From assembly GCF_016711335.1 (NCBI RefSeq), contig NZ_JADJTF010000001.1, positions 186,001 through 250,000 of the forward strand: 64,000 nucleotides of DNA, read 5' to 3'. Shown here piece after piece: positions 17,810-27,009 of this stretch (positions are counted from its first letter, which is position 1; each line of letters opens with the position of its first letter). This DNA is from Thiofilum sp. Its GTDB lineage: Bacteria; Pseudomonadota; Gammaproteobacteria; Thiotrichales; Thiotrichaceae. The translations under genes and the position numbers were made by a program. The notes beneath the pieces are model-generated. The model ran no database searches and had not been told where the DNA came from. It worked only from the letters and a program-made list of their open reading frames with translations.

Positions 17810-19060
17810 TTGAATATCTTACTTATTAGCTATTATTTTGCCCCCTATCAGTCAGTAGGAGCCATTCGACCTAGTAAACTAGCTAAATACTTGTATCAAC
17901 GTGGCCATCAAGTCCATGTCATCGCTGGTGCAAATCAGCCCTACCCAGAGTCACTACCCTTAGAATTACCAAACCATTATATACATTATTGTAATCACTA
18001 CTCCCCCAATAGTGCTGTAGATATATTGATGGGTGGTAGGAAACACACAAGCCACTATGGCTACACTACTAAATCTAAATTATTACAAATATTAGGTAAA
18101 TATTATAAAACCTTACTTCATGTACCAGATGCTCAATGGACATGGATTTTACCAGCTTTCAATAAAGCCAAAGAATTAATGAAAGTTACGCATTTCGATT
18201 TAATTTATGTTAGTGCTCCATGCTTTTCAGGTCTTATAGTAGCCCATAAACTGCATCAATTAAATCATACTCCTTGGATAGCTGAATTTCGTGATCTATG
18301 GAGTTCTAATCACGCTTACTCTTACCCTAAATGGCGATTGTGGTTAGAGTCAAAATGGGAGCAATCAATTATAAATACAGCTACTGCTCTAGTAACTGTA
18401 TCAGAGCCGTTAGCACAGCAACTTCTCAAACATAACAAACCAGCGTGGGTCATCTATAATGGTTTTGATCCCACAGATATAGTGAAGCCAATTCGTTTAA
18501 ATGAAGAAGTACTATTAAACATAGTATTTACTGGCTCTATTTATGAAAATCACTATGATTTAGAAACCTTTATTAAGGGTGTTAAACTATTTCACCAGTT
18601 GCATGGCAAAATCATTATTCATGTAGCAGGTCGTAATACTGGTATCTTACTCAACCTAGCTGAACACTACCAACTATCAGAGTTATTTATAGACTACTCT
18701 ACTGTTGAACGCTCTCAAGCATTAGGTATGCAACAAGCATCTGATATTTTATTAACTTTTTTATGGAATAACGATAACTCAGGCATTTACACAACTAAAT
18801 TATTCGAATATGCCGCCACTAAAAAACCTATATTAGCTATAGGCAGTAAAAATAATGACGTGGGGCAATTCATCGAAAAAAACAAACTAGGTAAAATATG
18901 TGATAACACAGACGAATTAGTAAAGCAACTGGTTTTTTGGCTAAAATATAAAAAGAAATATAAAGAAACTAAAAAAATCAATACTAATATTGACTTTTTA
19001 TCGCGTGAAATACAGTTTCAAAAATTGGAAGCTCATATAATAGATTTATTAGCGATATGA
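17810..19060 (+). CDS. Glycosyltransferase family 4
   Basis: A GT-B fold glycosyltransferase of about 416 residues. I place the start at the TTG at 17,810 because it gives the family N-terminus MNILLISYYFAPYQSVGAIR; an earlier in-frame TTG at 17,768 would overlap asnB by 28 bases. WIAEFRDLWSS sits mid-protein. The C-terminal half has the donor-site region SIYENHYDLETFI, followed by DILLTFLWNNDNSGIYTTKL and EYAATKKPILAIGSKN. It is expected to add one sugar of the repeat unit on the cytoplasmic side. Its end overlaps the next gene by 4 bases (ATGA). Confidence 0.83.
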   Translation: MNILLISYYFAPYQSVGAIRPSKLAKYLYQRGHQVHVIAGANQPYPESLPLELPNHYIHYCNHYSPNSAVDILMGGRKHTSHYGYTTKSKLLQILGKYYKTLLHVPDAQWTWILPAFNKAKELMKVTHFDLIYVSAPCFSGLIVAHKLHQLNHTPWIAEFRDLWSSNHAYSYPKWRLWLESKWEQSIINTATALVTVSEPLAQQLLKHNKPAWVIYNGFDPTDIVKPIRLNEEVLLNIVFTGSIYENHYDLETFIKGVKLFHQLHGKIIIHVAGRNTGILLNLAEHYQLSELFIDYSTVERSQALGMQQASDILLTFLWNNDNSGIYTTKLFEYAATKKPILAIGSKNNDVGQFIEKNKLGKICDNTDELVKQLVFWLKYKKKYKETKKINTNIDFLSREIQFQKLEAHIIDLLAI

Positions 19061-20220
19061 AACCTACTATTTGCTTCGTGTTAACTAGTCCATTGGTTCT
19101 GAATCATTATCTACTTGATCACTTATCGGCGTTGGCTGATTATTATGAAATTACCGTTTGTATTAACACAAAATCGACCTCTATCTCTGATAATTTAGAT
19201 ACTCGAGTTCAAGTCAATCATATTGATATTACCCGACCTATTAAAGTAACCCAAGATTTAAAAACTCTGTTTGCATTATTAAGAGTTTTCAAATGTAAAA
19301 GATTTAGTGCCGTACATAGTCTTACTCCTAAAGGTGGATTACTAGGTATGCTTGCAGCAAAGTTAGCTAATATTCAATTAAGAACTCATACTTTTACCGG
19401 TCAAGTCTGGGTAACTCAAACAGGTTTTAAACGCTATTTACTCAAGCTCGCAGATAAAATTATTGCTAGCATGGCCACACATTTACAAGCTGATAGCTAC
19501 TCACAGGCACGTTTTATTTCACTTGAGGGTATAGCGTCTTTAGACAAAATCACTGTGTTTGGCTCAGGCTCTTTAAATGGTGTTAATCTTAAAAAATTTA
19601 AGTCCAACGCAATAAAGCGCTTACATATACGTACCCAACTGTCCATCCCTAACAATGCTGTAGTATTTTTATTTTTGGGACGCATGAACTATGAAAAAGG
19701 CATCATGGAGCTAGTATATGCTTTTAAACAACTACAGCAGGAATATAATACTACCTATTTACTATTAGTAGGTCCTGATGAAGCACAAATACTTAAGCAT
19801 GTGCAAAGTGTTCTTGCTAATCAACTAACTAATATACGCTACGTTGGTTTAACATCTACACCCGAACAGTTCATTGATGCTTCTGATGTGCTGTGCTTAC
19901 CCAGCTATCGTGAAGGTTTTGGCTCAAGCATTATAGAAGCAGCAGCAATGGGAGTACCTAGTATTGCTTCGCGTATTTACGGTATTACTGATGCAATTAT
20001 CGATGGCAGAACTGGTTTACTAGTTCAGGCAAAAGATACTCAATCACTTTATCAAGCGATGAAAACTATGTTAGATCGAGAAGTGCGTGATCAATTAGGT
20101 CTACAAGCTCAAGAGCGAGCAATTAGAGAATTTTCCTCTGAACGCCTGACAGAGGCTTGGCTTCATTACTACGCTAACCACTTGAGTTTTAATAATCACT
20201 CTAAAAGACAGTCTACCTAG
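19057..20220 (+). CDS. Glycosyltransferase family 4
   Basis: A 387-residue GT4 enzyme starting at an ATG that overlaps the previous stop. The N-terminal acceptor domain includes AVHSLTPKGGLLGMLAAKLA and FTGQVWVTQTG, a pattern seen in PglA/WbpT-like transferases that extend undecaprenyl-diphosphate-linked sugars. The donor domain has FLGRMNYEKGIMELVYAF, and LCLPSYREGFGSSIIEAAAMGVP with the EX7E-type acidic pair near residue 290. It lies immediately before the epimerase and the initiating transferase, so it may add the second sugar. Acceptor and donor identity are not visible from sequence. Confidence 0.87.
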   Translation: MKPTICFVLTSPLVLNHYLLDHLSALADYYEITVCINTKSTSISDNLDTRVQVNHIDITRPIKVTQDLKTLFALLRVFKCKRFSAVHSLTPKGGLLGMLAAKLANIQLRTHTFTGQVWVTQTGFKRYLLKLADKIIASMATHLQADSYSQARFISLEGIASLDKITVFGSGSLNGVNLKKFKSNAIKRLHIRTQLSIPNNAVVFLFLGRMNYEKGIMELVYAFKQLQQEYNTTYLLLVGPDEAQILKHVQSVLANQLTNIRYVGLTSTPEQFIDASDVLCLPSYREGFGSSIIEAAAMGVPSIASRIYGITDAIIDGRTGLLVQAKDTQSLYQAMKTMLDREVRDQLGLQAQERAIREFSSERLTEAWLHYYANHLSFNNHSKRQST

Positions 20221-20226
20221 ATACTT

Positions 20227-21141
20227 ATGACTATTCTGATTACAGGCTCCAACGGTTTTGTTGGAACTTGTTTAACTGAAAAACTCCAATCTACTGGCAG
20301 TTTTCTAAAATTAGTTAATCGACAAAATTTTGAGGACATAACACCCCAAACAAATTGGCTAGCGGCTTGTAATAATGTTACCACTATTGTCCATCTAGCA
20401 GCCCGCGTCCATATGATGAAGGATACAGCAAGCGATCCGCTTACAGCTTACCGTGAAGCTAATACTTTCAGCACCCTCAATCTTGCTCGCCAAGCTGCTA
20501 CTGCTGGAGTGCGTCGCTTTATATTTCTAAGCTCTATTAAAGTAAATGGAGAAGGACAAGAAACCCCATACACAGAACACGATATACCCAACCCCACTGA
20601 TCCTTATGCCATTTCTAAATGGGAAGCAGAGCAAGGCTTAAAAAAGATAGCTGCTCAAACAAATATGGACATAGTTATACTACGCCCACCTCTCATTTAT
20701 GGTCCTTATGTCAAAGCTAACTTCTTAAAACTAATTCAAATAGTTGAAAAAGGATATCCACTCCCTTTTGGTAGCATCACGGCTCAACGTAGCCTACTTT
20801 ATGTAGGTAATCTTACTCATGCTATACAAACTATTTTAAAATACCCAAAAATACTTAATAAAACTTTCTTAGTGAGTGACCCTCAAACTGTTACTTTGCC
20901 TACTCTTATTCGTATGATGGCAACTGAACTAGACTGTAAAAATCCGCTTATTCATATATCTCCTGTACTACTCAATAGTTTATTTAAATTATTAAACAAA
21001 AAGAATTTACAACAACGTTTAATGCAATCATTAACTATTAATAGCCAAGGCCTAGAAAATATACTACAGTGGCGTGCACCTTACTCACTAGAGCAAGGAT
21101 TAAGACTTACGATTAGCTCTTATCTCCAATCTAAACATTAA
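20227..21141 (+). CDS. NAD(P)-dependent nucleotide-sugar epimerase/reductase, extended SDR (WbpV-like)
   Basis: A 304-residue extended short-chain dehydrogenase. It has the Rossmann motif GSNGFVGTCL at residues 7-16, the catalytic triad region FLSSIKVNG (Ser) with DPYAISKWEAE (YxxxK near residues 136-140), and the substrate region RPPLIYGPYVKANFLKL. In Pseudomonas O-antigen loci a WbpV-type reductase making UDP-QuiNAc precedes the WbpL transferase gene, and the same pair occurs here with one base between the genes. UDP-GlcNAc 4-epimerase activity is the main alternative. No WbpM-type 4,6-dehydratase to feed a WbpV reaction is in the window. Confidence 0.82.
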   Translation: MTILITGSNGFVGTCLTEKLQSTGSFLKLVNRQNFEDITPQTNWLAACNNVTTIVHLAARVHMMKDTASDPLTAYREANTFSTLNLARQAATAGVRRFIFLSSIKVNGEGQETPYTEHDIPNPTDPYAISKWEAEQGLKKIAAQTNMDIVILRPPLIYGPYVKANFLKLIQIVEKGYPLPFGSITAQRSLLYVGNLTHAIQTILKYPKILNKTFLVSDPQTVTLPTLIRMMATELDCKNPLIHISPVLLNSLFKLLNKKNLQQRLMQSLTINSQGLENILQWRAPYSLEQGLRLTISSYLQSKH

Positions 21142-21142
21142 T

Positions 21143-22174
21143 ATGACCCTAACCCTATTATTACTAAGTTGTGTTTTATCTTGGTTTATTACTCAACAAG
21201 TTTTAAACCGTGCTCACCGTATCCGCCTACTCCACGCCCCCAACCACCGCTCCATGCACACCCAAAAAACTCCTCACGGTGGTGGTATTGGTATTGTCAT
21301 TGGCATGATACCGCTAGGCTTATGGACACTGATCACGCAACCATTTTCGCAAATTCTCTATCTAGCCTCACTAGCTTTAGGACTCATTATTGCTATTAAA
21401 GGCTTAATTGATGATATGCGCCCGCTCTCAGCTAAAATCCGCTTTGGTATTCAGGTAGCTGTCTGTATTTTATTATTATGGGCACTAGAAAACCTGCCTA
21501 TTCCTCCCTATAACACGATTACCGATCTAACACCTACCCTCTTTTTCCCTTTGCTTGTTTTAGCGGGAGTATGGTGGATTAATTTATTTAATTTTATGGA
21601 TGGCATTGATGGTTTAGCAGGTAGCCAAGCCATTTTCATGTTGGTTACAGCAGCAGTCCTCATTCTATGGCAAAACCCTGAACATATTGAAACCACGACA
21701 ATTCGGTGGATGCTAGTATTAGCTGTCGCTATTTTTGGCTTTCTGCTTCATAACTGGGCTCCGGCACGCATTTTTATGGGCGATGTGGGAAGCACTTTCA
21801 CAGCGTTTATGATTTTATTCCTAGCCTTATTGACCATTCGCTTAGGCTGGCTCAATTATTATACTTGGCTAATTTTAGGCGCTTGCTTTATCACTGATAC
21901 CACTTATACCTTACTGTATCGCTTGATTAGTGGGCAAAAATGGTGGGAAGCTCATCGTAGTCATGCTTATCAACGGGTAACGAGACACCTAAAATCCCAC
22001 GCCAAGACAGTATTAGGCATTCTAACCATTAACTTACTGTGGCTAGCCCCTTTAGCTTTATTGAGCTTAGTTTTTCCACACTATGGGGCTTTACTCATAG
22101 TGGTAGCTTATCTGCCCCTTATCATTACTGTACGGTATTTAGGCGCTGGGCAGATGGAAATCGTGCCAAAATAA
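21143..22174 (+). CDS. Undecaprenyl-phosphate N-acetylaminosugar-1-phosphate transferase (WbpL/WecA-like)
   Basis: A 343-residue integral membrane enzyme of the MraY/WecA family with about 10-11 hydrophobic segments. Diagnostic loops are present: HGGGIGIV early, the Asp-rich KGLIDDMRPLSAKIRFG near residue 95, NLFNFMDGIDGLAGSQ near residue 150, NWAPARIFMGDVGSTF near residue 205 and a basic HRSHAYQR near residue 275. It transfers HexNAc-1-phosphate to undecaprenyl phosphate, initiating repeat-unit synthesis. As the last gene of the co-directional run it closes the locus; the next gene is separated by 118 bp and differs in character. Confidence 0.92.
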   Translation: MTLTLLLLSCVLSWFITQQVLNRAHRIRLLHAPNHRSMHTQKTPHGGGIGIVIGMIPLGLWTLITQPFSQILYLASLALGLIIAIKGLIDDMRPLSAKIRFGIQVAVCILLLWALENLPIPPYNTITDLTPTLFFPLLVLAGVWWINLFNFMDGIDGLAGSQAIFMLVTAAVLILWQNPEHIETTTIRWMLVLAVAIFGFLLHNWAPARIFMGDVGSTFTAFMILFLALLTIRLGWLNYYTWLILGACFITDTTYTLLYRLISGQKWWEAHRSHAYQRVTRHLKSHAKTVLGILTINLLWLAPLALLSLVFPHYGALLIVVAYLPLIITVRYLGAGQMEIVPK

Positions 22175-22292
22175 CCACTCATCCTAAAGCCTAACAAATA
22201 GTAAATATATCACCGCACTACCAGCATAAGTATTTTACGTTTACCTTGTAAATGAATGCCATGGCATGGATGTCATAAGGGGAAACGTAACA

Positions 22293-22649
22293 ATGTTAAG
22301 AACAATTATACTGCTTATTAGTGTGTCTTTAGCGAGTACTCTTTCACTGGTACACGCTGACACCTGTAAAAATATACAGGCTAAAATTAGTAACAAAACT
22401 AAAGATACGGTCGATGTGATTAGCATCGACTACCTCTCTACTGAGGGTCAATGGCGTAATGGCTTAACGCTCAAAAAGCCCTTGCAGCCTAATATTGTTT
22501 GGACTCAAACCTTAGATTTGGATGACAGCAGCGATGCTAAAACCCAACTCAAGGTCTCCTTTCAAACCGACAAAGGCACGAATCGTTCTAGTAATAGTTC
22601 CGCCTTTGCTTGCAAAAATAATCAGTCGGTCTCGGTAGAGCTGAAATAA
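22293..22649 (+). CDS. Small secreted (periplasmic) protein, unknown function
   Basis: A 118-residue protein. The start at 22,293 follows an AAGGGGA ribosome-binding site and gives a clean signal peptide (MLRTIILLISVSLASTLSLV, cleaved near AHADTC). An earlier in-frame ATG at 22,266 would put polar residues in front of it. The mature part has about 95 residues with two cysteines, Cys near 25 and Cys near 110, which could form one disulfide. A beta-sandwich-like pattern is suggested by alternating hydrophobic strands. No family recognised. It is monocistronic, between the polysaccharide locus and ettA. Confidence 0.7.
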   Translation: MLRTIILLISVSLASTLSLVHADTCKNIQAKISNKTKDTVDVISIDYLSTEGQWRNGLTLKKPLQPNIVWTQTLDLDDSSDAKTQLKVSFQTDKGTNRSSNSSAFACKNNQSVSVELK

Positions 22650-22680
22650 GCTCACAATCGCCTGATCTCACCTCCTAATA

Positions 22681-22732
22681 CTTGGTTGTGTCTCTGTGCT
22701 TAAGGCATAATCGCCCCACAGCCACAACCAAG
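22681..22732. promoter_or_regulatory. Nested inverted repeat over the ettA promoter/leader
   Basis: CTTGGTTGTG at 22,681-22,690 pairs perfectly with CACAACCAAG at 22,723-22,732, and inside it CTGTG (22,694-22,698) pairs with CACAG (22,717-22,721). The right arm ends in the AAGG of the likely ettA ribosome-binding site, 10 bases before the ATG. A weak sigma-70-like pair, TTGGTT and CATAAT with 18 bp between, lies inside the repeat. It is therefore either an operator around the promoter or, if transcription starts further upstream, an mRNA hairpin that masks the ribosome-binding site. Confidence 0.55.
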
Positions 22733-22742
22733 GACTCTCTGC

Positions 22743-24407
22743 ATGGCACAATATATCTATACCATGAATGGCGTGGGTAAAGTCGTCCCACCCAGTCGTT
22801 TTGTTTTAAAAGACATTTATCTTAACTTTTTTCCGGGCGCAAAAATTGGCGTATTAGGCTATAACGGCGCAGGTAAATCAACGCTATTGCGTATTATGGC
22901 AGGCGTTGATACTGATATTGTTGGGGAGGCGCGTCCGCAACCGGGTATTAATATCGGTTATCTCTCTCAAGAACCGCAATTAGACCCTACTAAGGATGTA
23001 CGGGGTAATGTCGAGGAGGGCTTAAGTGTTATTAAAAATGCCCAACAGCGCCTTGATGAAGTGTATGCGGCTTACGCCGAGCCTGATGCAGATTTTGATG
23101 CACTCGCCGCTGAGCAAGCCCGCTTAGAGAATATCTTACAAGCAGCCGATGCCCATAATTTAGAGCATACGCTAGAAGTCGCAGCGGATGCATTACGCCT
23201 TCCCCCTTGGGATGCCGATGTAAGCAAGCTATCTGGCGGTGAGAAGCGTCGTGTGGCGTTATGTCGTCTACTCCTATCCGCTCCTGATATGCTGATTCTA
23301 GACGAACCTACCAACCATTTAGACGCCGAATCCGTCGCATGGTTAGAACGCTTTTTACAAGAGTTCCCCGGCACAGTGGTAGCTGTTACCCATGATCGTT
23401 ATTTCCTTGATAATGTCGCGGGCTGGATTTTAGAGCTAGATCGAGGACAAGGCATTCCTTGGGAGGGTAATTACTCTTCATGGCTGGAGCAAAAGGAAAA
23501 GCGCTTAGCTCAAGAGCAAAAATCCGAGCAAAACCGCCAAAAAGCGATGAAATTAGAATTAGAGTGGGTACGTTCTAGCCCTAAAGCGCGTCAAGCTAAA
23601 AGCAAAGCCCGGATGCAGCGCTTTGAAGAACTATCCTCAACTGATTACCAAAAACGCGCTGAAACCAATGAAATTTATATTGCCCCCGGTCCACGCTTAG
23701 GCGATTTAGTCATTGAGGCTAATAATATCGCTAAAGCCTTTGGGGATAATGTTTTATATGAAAATCTGAGTTTTAACCTACCAAAAGGCGGCATTGTAGG
23801 GGTCATTGGTCCTAATGGTGCGGGTAAAACCACGCTATTCCGCATGATCACAGGACAAGAACAACCCGATAGCGGTGAATTCCGTGTGGGTGATACCGTC
23901 AAAATCGCTTATGTGGATCAGTCACGCGATGCATTAGACCCTAGTAAAACGGTATTCCAAGAAATTGCTGATGGTCACGACCTGATGAATGTTAATGGCT
24001 ATACGCTGCAATCGCGTGCCTATATTGGGCGCTTTAACTTCAAAGGTGAATCACAGCAAAAACGCATTGGTGATTTATCCGGTGGTGAGCGTAATCGGGT
24101 ACATTTAGCCAAACTACTAAAGTCCGGTGGTAATTTATTATTATTGGACGAACCCACTAACGATCTTGATGTGGAAACCTTGCGTGCACTAGAAGATGCA
24201 TTATTAAACTTCCCTGGTTGTGCAGTGGTGATTTCGCATGATCGCTGGTTCTTAGACCGGATTGCGACCCATATCTTAGCGTTTGAGGGTGATTCGCAAG
24301 TCACATGGTTTGAGGGTAACTACAGCGACTATGAGGAAGACTATAAGCGCCGTCATGGTAATGAATTACACCCCCAACGGATTAAATACAAACGCTTAAA
24401 AGCTTAA
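22743..24407 (+). CDS. ettA: Energy-dependent translational throttle protein EttA (ABC-F ATPase)
   Basis: A 554-residue ABC-F protein that aligns by eye along its whole length with E. coli EttA (MAQYIYTMNGVGKVVPP start; IKYKRLKA end). It has two ATPase domains with Walker A GYNGAGKST near residue 40 and GPNGAGKTT near residue 360, signatures LSGGEKRR and LSGGERNR, and Walker B LDEPTNHLD and LDEPTNDLD. The basic linker containing EWVRSSPKARQAKSKARMQRFEEL is the P-site tRNA interaction motif. EttA binds the ribosomal E site and gates entry into elongation according to the ADP/ATP ratio. It is followed by a terminator shared with the convergent gene. Confidence 0.97.
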   Translation: MAQYIYTMNGVGKVVPPSRFVLKDIYLNFFPGAKIGVLGYNGAGKSTLLRIMAGVDTDIVGEARPQPGINIGYLSQEPQLDPTKDVRGNVEEGLSVIKNAQQRLDEVYAAYAEPDADFDALAAEQARLENILQAADAHNLEHTLEVAADALRLPPWDADVSKLSGGEKRRVALCRLLLSAPDMLILDEPTNHLDAESVAWLERFLQEFPGTVVAVTHDRYFLDNVAGWILELDRGQGIPWEGNYSSWLEQKEKRLAQEQKSEQNRQKAMKLELEWVRSSPKARQAKSKARMQRFEELSSTDYQKRAETNEIYIAPGPRLGDLVIEANNIAKAFGDNVLYENLSFNLPKGGIVGVIGPNGAGKTTLFRMITGQEQPDSGEFRVGDTVKIAYVDQSRDALDPSKTVFQEIADGHDLMNVNGYTLQSRAYIGRFNFKGESQQKRIGDLSGGERNRVHLAKLLKSGGNLLLLDEPTNDLDVETLRALEDALLNFPGCAVVISHDRWFLDRIATHILAFEGDSQVTWFEGNYSDYEEDYKRRHGNELHPQRIKYKRLKA

Positions 24408-24420
24408 TGCTTAGATAATG

Positions 24421-24450
24421 AAAAAAAGGCAGATAAATATCTGCCTCTTT
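24421..24450. terminator. Bidirectional intrinsic terminator between ettA and the lytic transglycosylase gene
   Basis: An A7 run, then GGCAGAT, a four-base loop, ATCTGCC and CTTT. The stem is perfect, with an A-tract on one side and a short T-tract on the other. It sits between two convergent genes and can end transcription of both. Confidence 0.8.
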
Positions 24451-24468
24451 AAATGGCTAGTTCAGCTA

Positions 24469-25554
24469 TTAAAACTGACATTGTGCCACTTTTAAACGCA
24501 TACCCTCTTTTAGGCTATCACTACTTAGGCGATTAAATCCGCGAATTTGTGCAGCGGTAGTACCCGTTTGCCAAGCGACATTATGAATGGTTTCGCCTTG
24601 CGCAGCGGTGTAATAGAACGCACGGATATGCTGACTATTTACCACATCGGTAGTTTGATACAAACGTCTTGGAGCCATACGACAACTTAAAGTTTGGGTG
24701 GCTCCATTATAAACTTGTCCTCGTTGCTGAGGCGCACGCCATGCACGTTGGGTTGCTGCTTGCCGTTGCTGAGCATAAAAACCCTGTGGATTAGCCAGCT
24801 TTTTATAAGCATTCAACACTTGGCGGGTGTAGTTTTGCGTTTCACGATAAGGCACATGCACGCCATAGCGGTCTACTGTTCCCTCACCTGAATTATAAGC
24901 AGCGACTGCATGAGGAACACTACCGCGATAACGATTCAATAACCAACTTAAATACAACGTGCCACCAAAAATATTCTGCCCTACATCGCCACGATGGGTA
25001 ACGCCGAAACGGCGTGCTGTAGCGGGCATTAATTGCATTAAACCTTTAGCTCCTTTTGGCGATACGGCACTCGGTCTAAAACAAGTTTCAGCAGTAATGA
25101 CTGCTTTGACTAAGTTAGGATTAACGCCATAGGTTCTAGATGCGGCCTGAATAATAGGCTCATAAACACTCGCCTTTTCTTGCAGCGTGGTAGGGCTATG
25201 TTGATCACAGGTAAAATAGCGCTTTAATGTGGCTGTAGGCATCGCTGGACGCGGTGTGATATAGGTCGTTTGAGGCGTGATATAACCAGAACGTTTTTCG
25301 GCTTTAGCGGCACGCGGCGGGTAATAAGCATTAATAATAAAAGTACCCATAGGTGTTGATTCAGCTAGAGCACGATCACTTTGCTTGGCATCATATTTTT
25401 TAGTGACCTGACTATTCATAAAAAAACGCACGGTTTCAGACTTGGCTGAGTTTTGTGAGGCTTTTGTCTTGGTTTCAGCTAACGTCACATGGGTGGTTAG
25501 TAAGCTCCCAGCGGCTAATGCCACTGCTATCCATCTGGCACTTATATGTCTCAT
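24469..25554 (-). CDS. Lytic murein transglycosylase (SLT domain) with C-terminal LysM
   Basis: A 361-residue exported protein. The signal peptide is MRHISARWIAVALAAGSLLT, cleaved before TLAE. A variable linker to about residue 130 precedes an SLT fold. Catalytic Glu is about E156 in AVITAETCFRPSAVSPKGAK, followed by GLMQLMPATARRFGV and VAAYNSGEG. A single LysM-like module ends the protein (YTAAQGETIHNVAWQTGT). It cleaves peptidoglycan glycan strands to 1,6-anhydro products in the periplasm; the LysM domain should anchor it to the wall. An IS element lies only 58 bp upstream of its start, so its native promoter has probably been displaced or altered. Confidence 0.88.
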   Translation of the reverse strand: MRHISARWIAVALAAGSLLTTHVTLAETKTKASQNSAKSETVRFFMNSQVTKKYDAKQSDRALAESTPMGTFIINAYYPPRAAKAEKRSGYITPQTTYITPRPAMPTATLKRYFTCDQHSPTTLQEKASVYEPIIQAASRTYGVNPNLVKAVITAETCFRPSAVSPKGAKGLMQLMPATARRFGVTHRGDVGQNIFGGTLYLSWLLNRYRGSVPHAVAAYNSGEGTVDRYGVHVPYRETQNYTRQVLNAYKKLANPQGFYAQQRQAATQRAWRAPQQRGQVYNGATQTLSCRMAPRRLYQTTDVVNSQHIRAFYYTAAQGETIHNVAWQTGTTAAQIRGFNRLSSDSLKEGMRLKVAQCQF

Positions 25555-25612
25555 TCATAGACCTCATAGCTAAAGAAAATTCAGCCCTAATAGACCCCAT
25601 TTTCTTAATAAT

Positions 25613-27009
25613 AACACTTCGGACAGTTTACGCGGCGATAGCACCATAATTACATAGGTCTGCGAAGGCTGGGCTGGATTTTATGGCGCTGAAGTCGAGT
25701 TTTAAGTGGCGAGAAAAGCGTTCGAGCAGATGGGCATTGAAGTGGCGGATCTTCCCACTGGCAACGGAGAGGACACTGCGCCCGTTGCCCCCGGCATCCC
25801 AGTTCTGCTGGCGATCTTCCAGCCGGAGCAGGTTAAGTGCCGTCAGTGAGGTATTGAAGTGGAAATCCAGCTTTTCTTTGCGGGTCGTTTGGCAGTCACA
25901 CAGCCCGGTGTGTTGCTTGGCATCCCGGAACAAAAATTCTATCTGGAAACGCGCTTGGTAGTAACGCAGGATGTCTAATGCAGGGCAATCCGTGTCGGTA
26001 CTGAACAGCAGTGCGCTAGCGGTCTTGCCGTTTGCTTCGCGCACCAGATAGACGATGCGCACTATCTGTTTGAACGTCGGGCTGTTAACAGTAGCGGTGT
26101 AAACACGCTGCCCGTCCAGCTCTCCGACCCGTTCAAAACGTGATAAGTCGTCAAAACTGACTTTGCCGCTGTACTGGCGGTGACGACCCTTGGGTTTTTG
26201 TGCGCCCGTGTACAGCCACCGTAAGTCGGCGTCCTGACGTAACTTGCTGATCAAATGCAAGTTGAGTTCCCTGATGCCACTGACAAACTTAGTTTTGGCA
26301 TAAAAGCTATCCGCGACGAGATAACGGATGCCACACCCCAGCAGGACTGTGATGGCGTGTTGAAGCTGTCCAAGGTAGCTATCCATCCGCGTGGGGAGCG
26401 GCGCACCAACGAAGGGTGGGTGTTTCACCTTGGTTTTGTCTTTGGTGTTGGCGGGTTGGCTTTGACCCTTGCGGGTTGAGCGCGGCAACGTAGGCGTTTG
26501 GCGGGCGGATAAGGTGTAGGCCGTGTTGTGGGTCACGTCCACCAGCGCTAACAAGGATAATTCTTGTCCGCGTTGCGCCTGCCCCTGTGAGCCGTTCCAA
26601 AACCAGTCTCAAGTATAACTCTTGCGCCCGCTTTTAGGCACGAAACTGGCATCAATAGCCGCAATACGTTCCCCCTTGCCATGCAGGACATCCTGTAAGA
26701 TCAGCAGGTTGAACGCTAGAAAATCAAAGGAACGTGAAAACCAGCGTGAAAAAGTCTTTTCATGGCAGTCACTGTAACGTCCAAGGTTGCGGAAGTTGAC
26801 ACGGCTGGGCAGGTACATCAGCGCATTGAACAAGGTCAGCAAAAACTGGCGCTGCGGTTTCGCCACACTGGACATTTGGCTCAGAATCGTTTCTATTGTG
26901 GACATGGAAGCTTCTGGGGTGAGGGGTTGTTATCGTGGTTGACGACATCTTCCCACACTGGAGGCTTCCAGCCTATTTTTCAATCATGCCCAAACTGTCC
27001 GAAGTATTG
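25613..27009 (-). mobile_element. IS4-like insertion sequence, copy 1 (1397 bp)
   Basis: The element is bounded by 8-bp direct repeats TTAATAAT at 25,605-25,612 and 27,010-27,017. The terminal inverted repeats read AACACTTCGGACAGTTT at one end and AATACTTCGGACAGTTT at the other (reverse strand). Boundaries were fixed by comparison with the near-identical inverted copy at 45,192-46,586. Its GC content is visibly higher than that of the flanking genes, suggesting arrival from another genome. It carries one transposase reading frame with an internal stop and lies between the lytic transglycosylase gene and the DUF455 gene. Confidence 0.92.
25628..26905 (-). pseudogene. IS4-family DDE transposase, copy 1, interrupted by in-frame UGA
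   Basis: The reading frame runs 425 codons from ATG at 26,905. After 98 residues (ending KSGRKSYT) there is a TGA at 26,609-26,611, then the same frame continues DWFWNGSQGQAQRGQELSLL to a normal end. DDE residues are visible: first Asp in AAIDASFVPKSG, second in LVADSFYAKTKFVSG, and Glu in RFQIEFLFRDAKQHTG. Only the stop codon separates it from an intact IS4-type transposase. The other copy has a lesion at the same place, so the defect, or a recoding site, predates the duplication. UGA readthrough is possible but unproven. Confidence 0.85.

Noticed and set aside
26609..26611. UGA in transposase copy 1 as a selenocysteine codon.
   Set aside because: No SECIS-like hairpin is evident, the family does not use selenocysteine, and copy 2 has a deletion at the same point.
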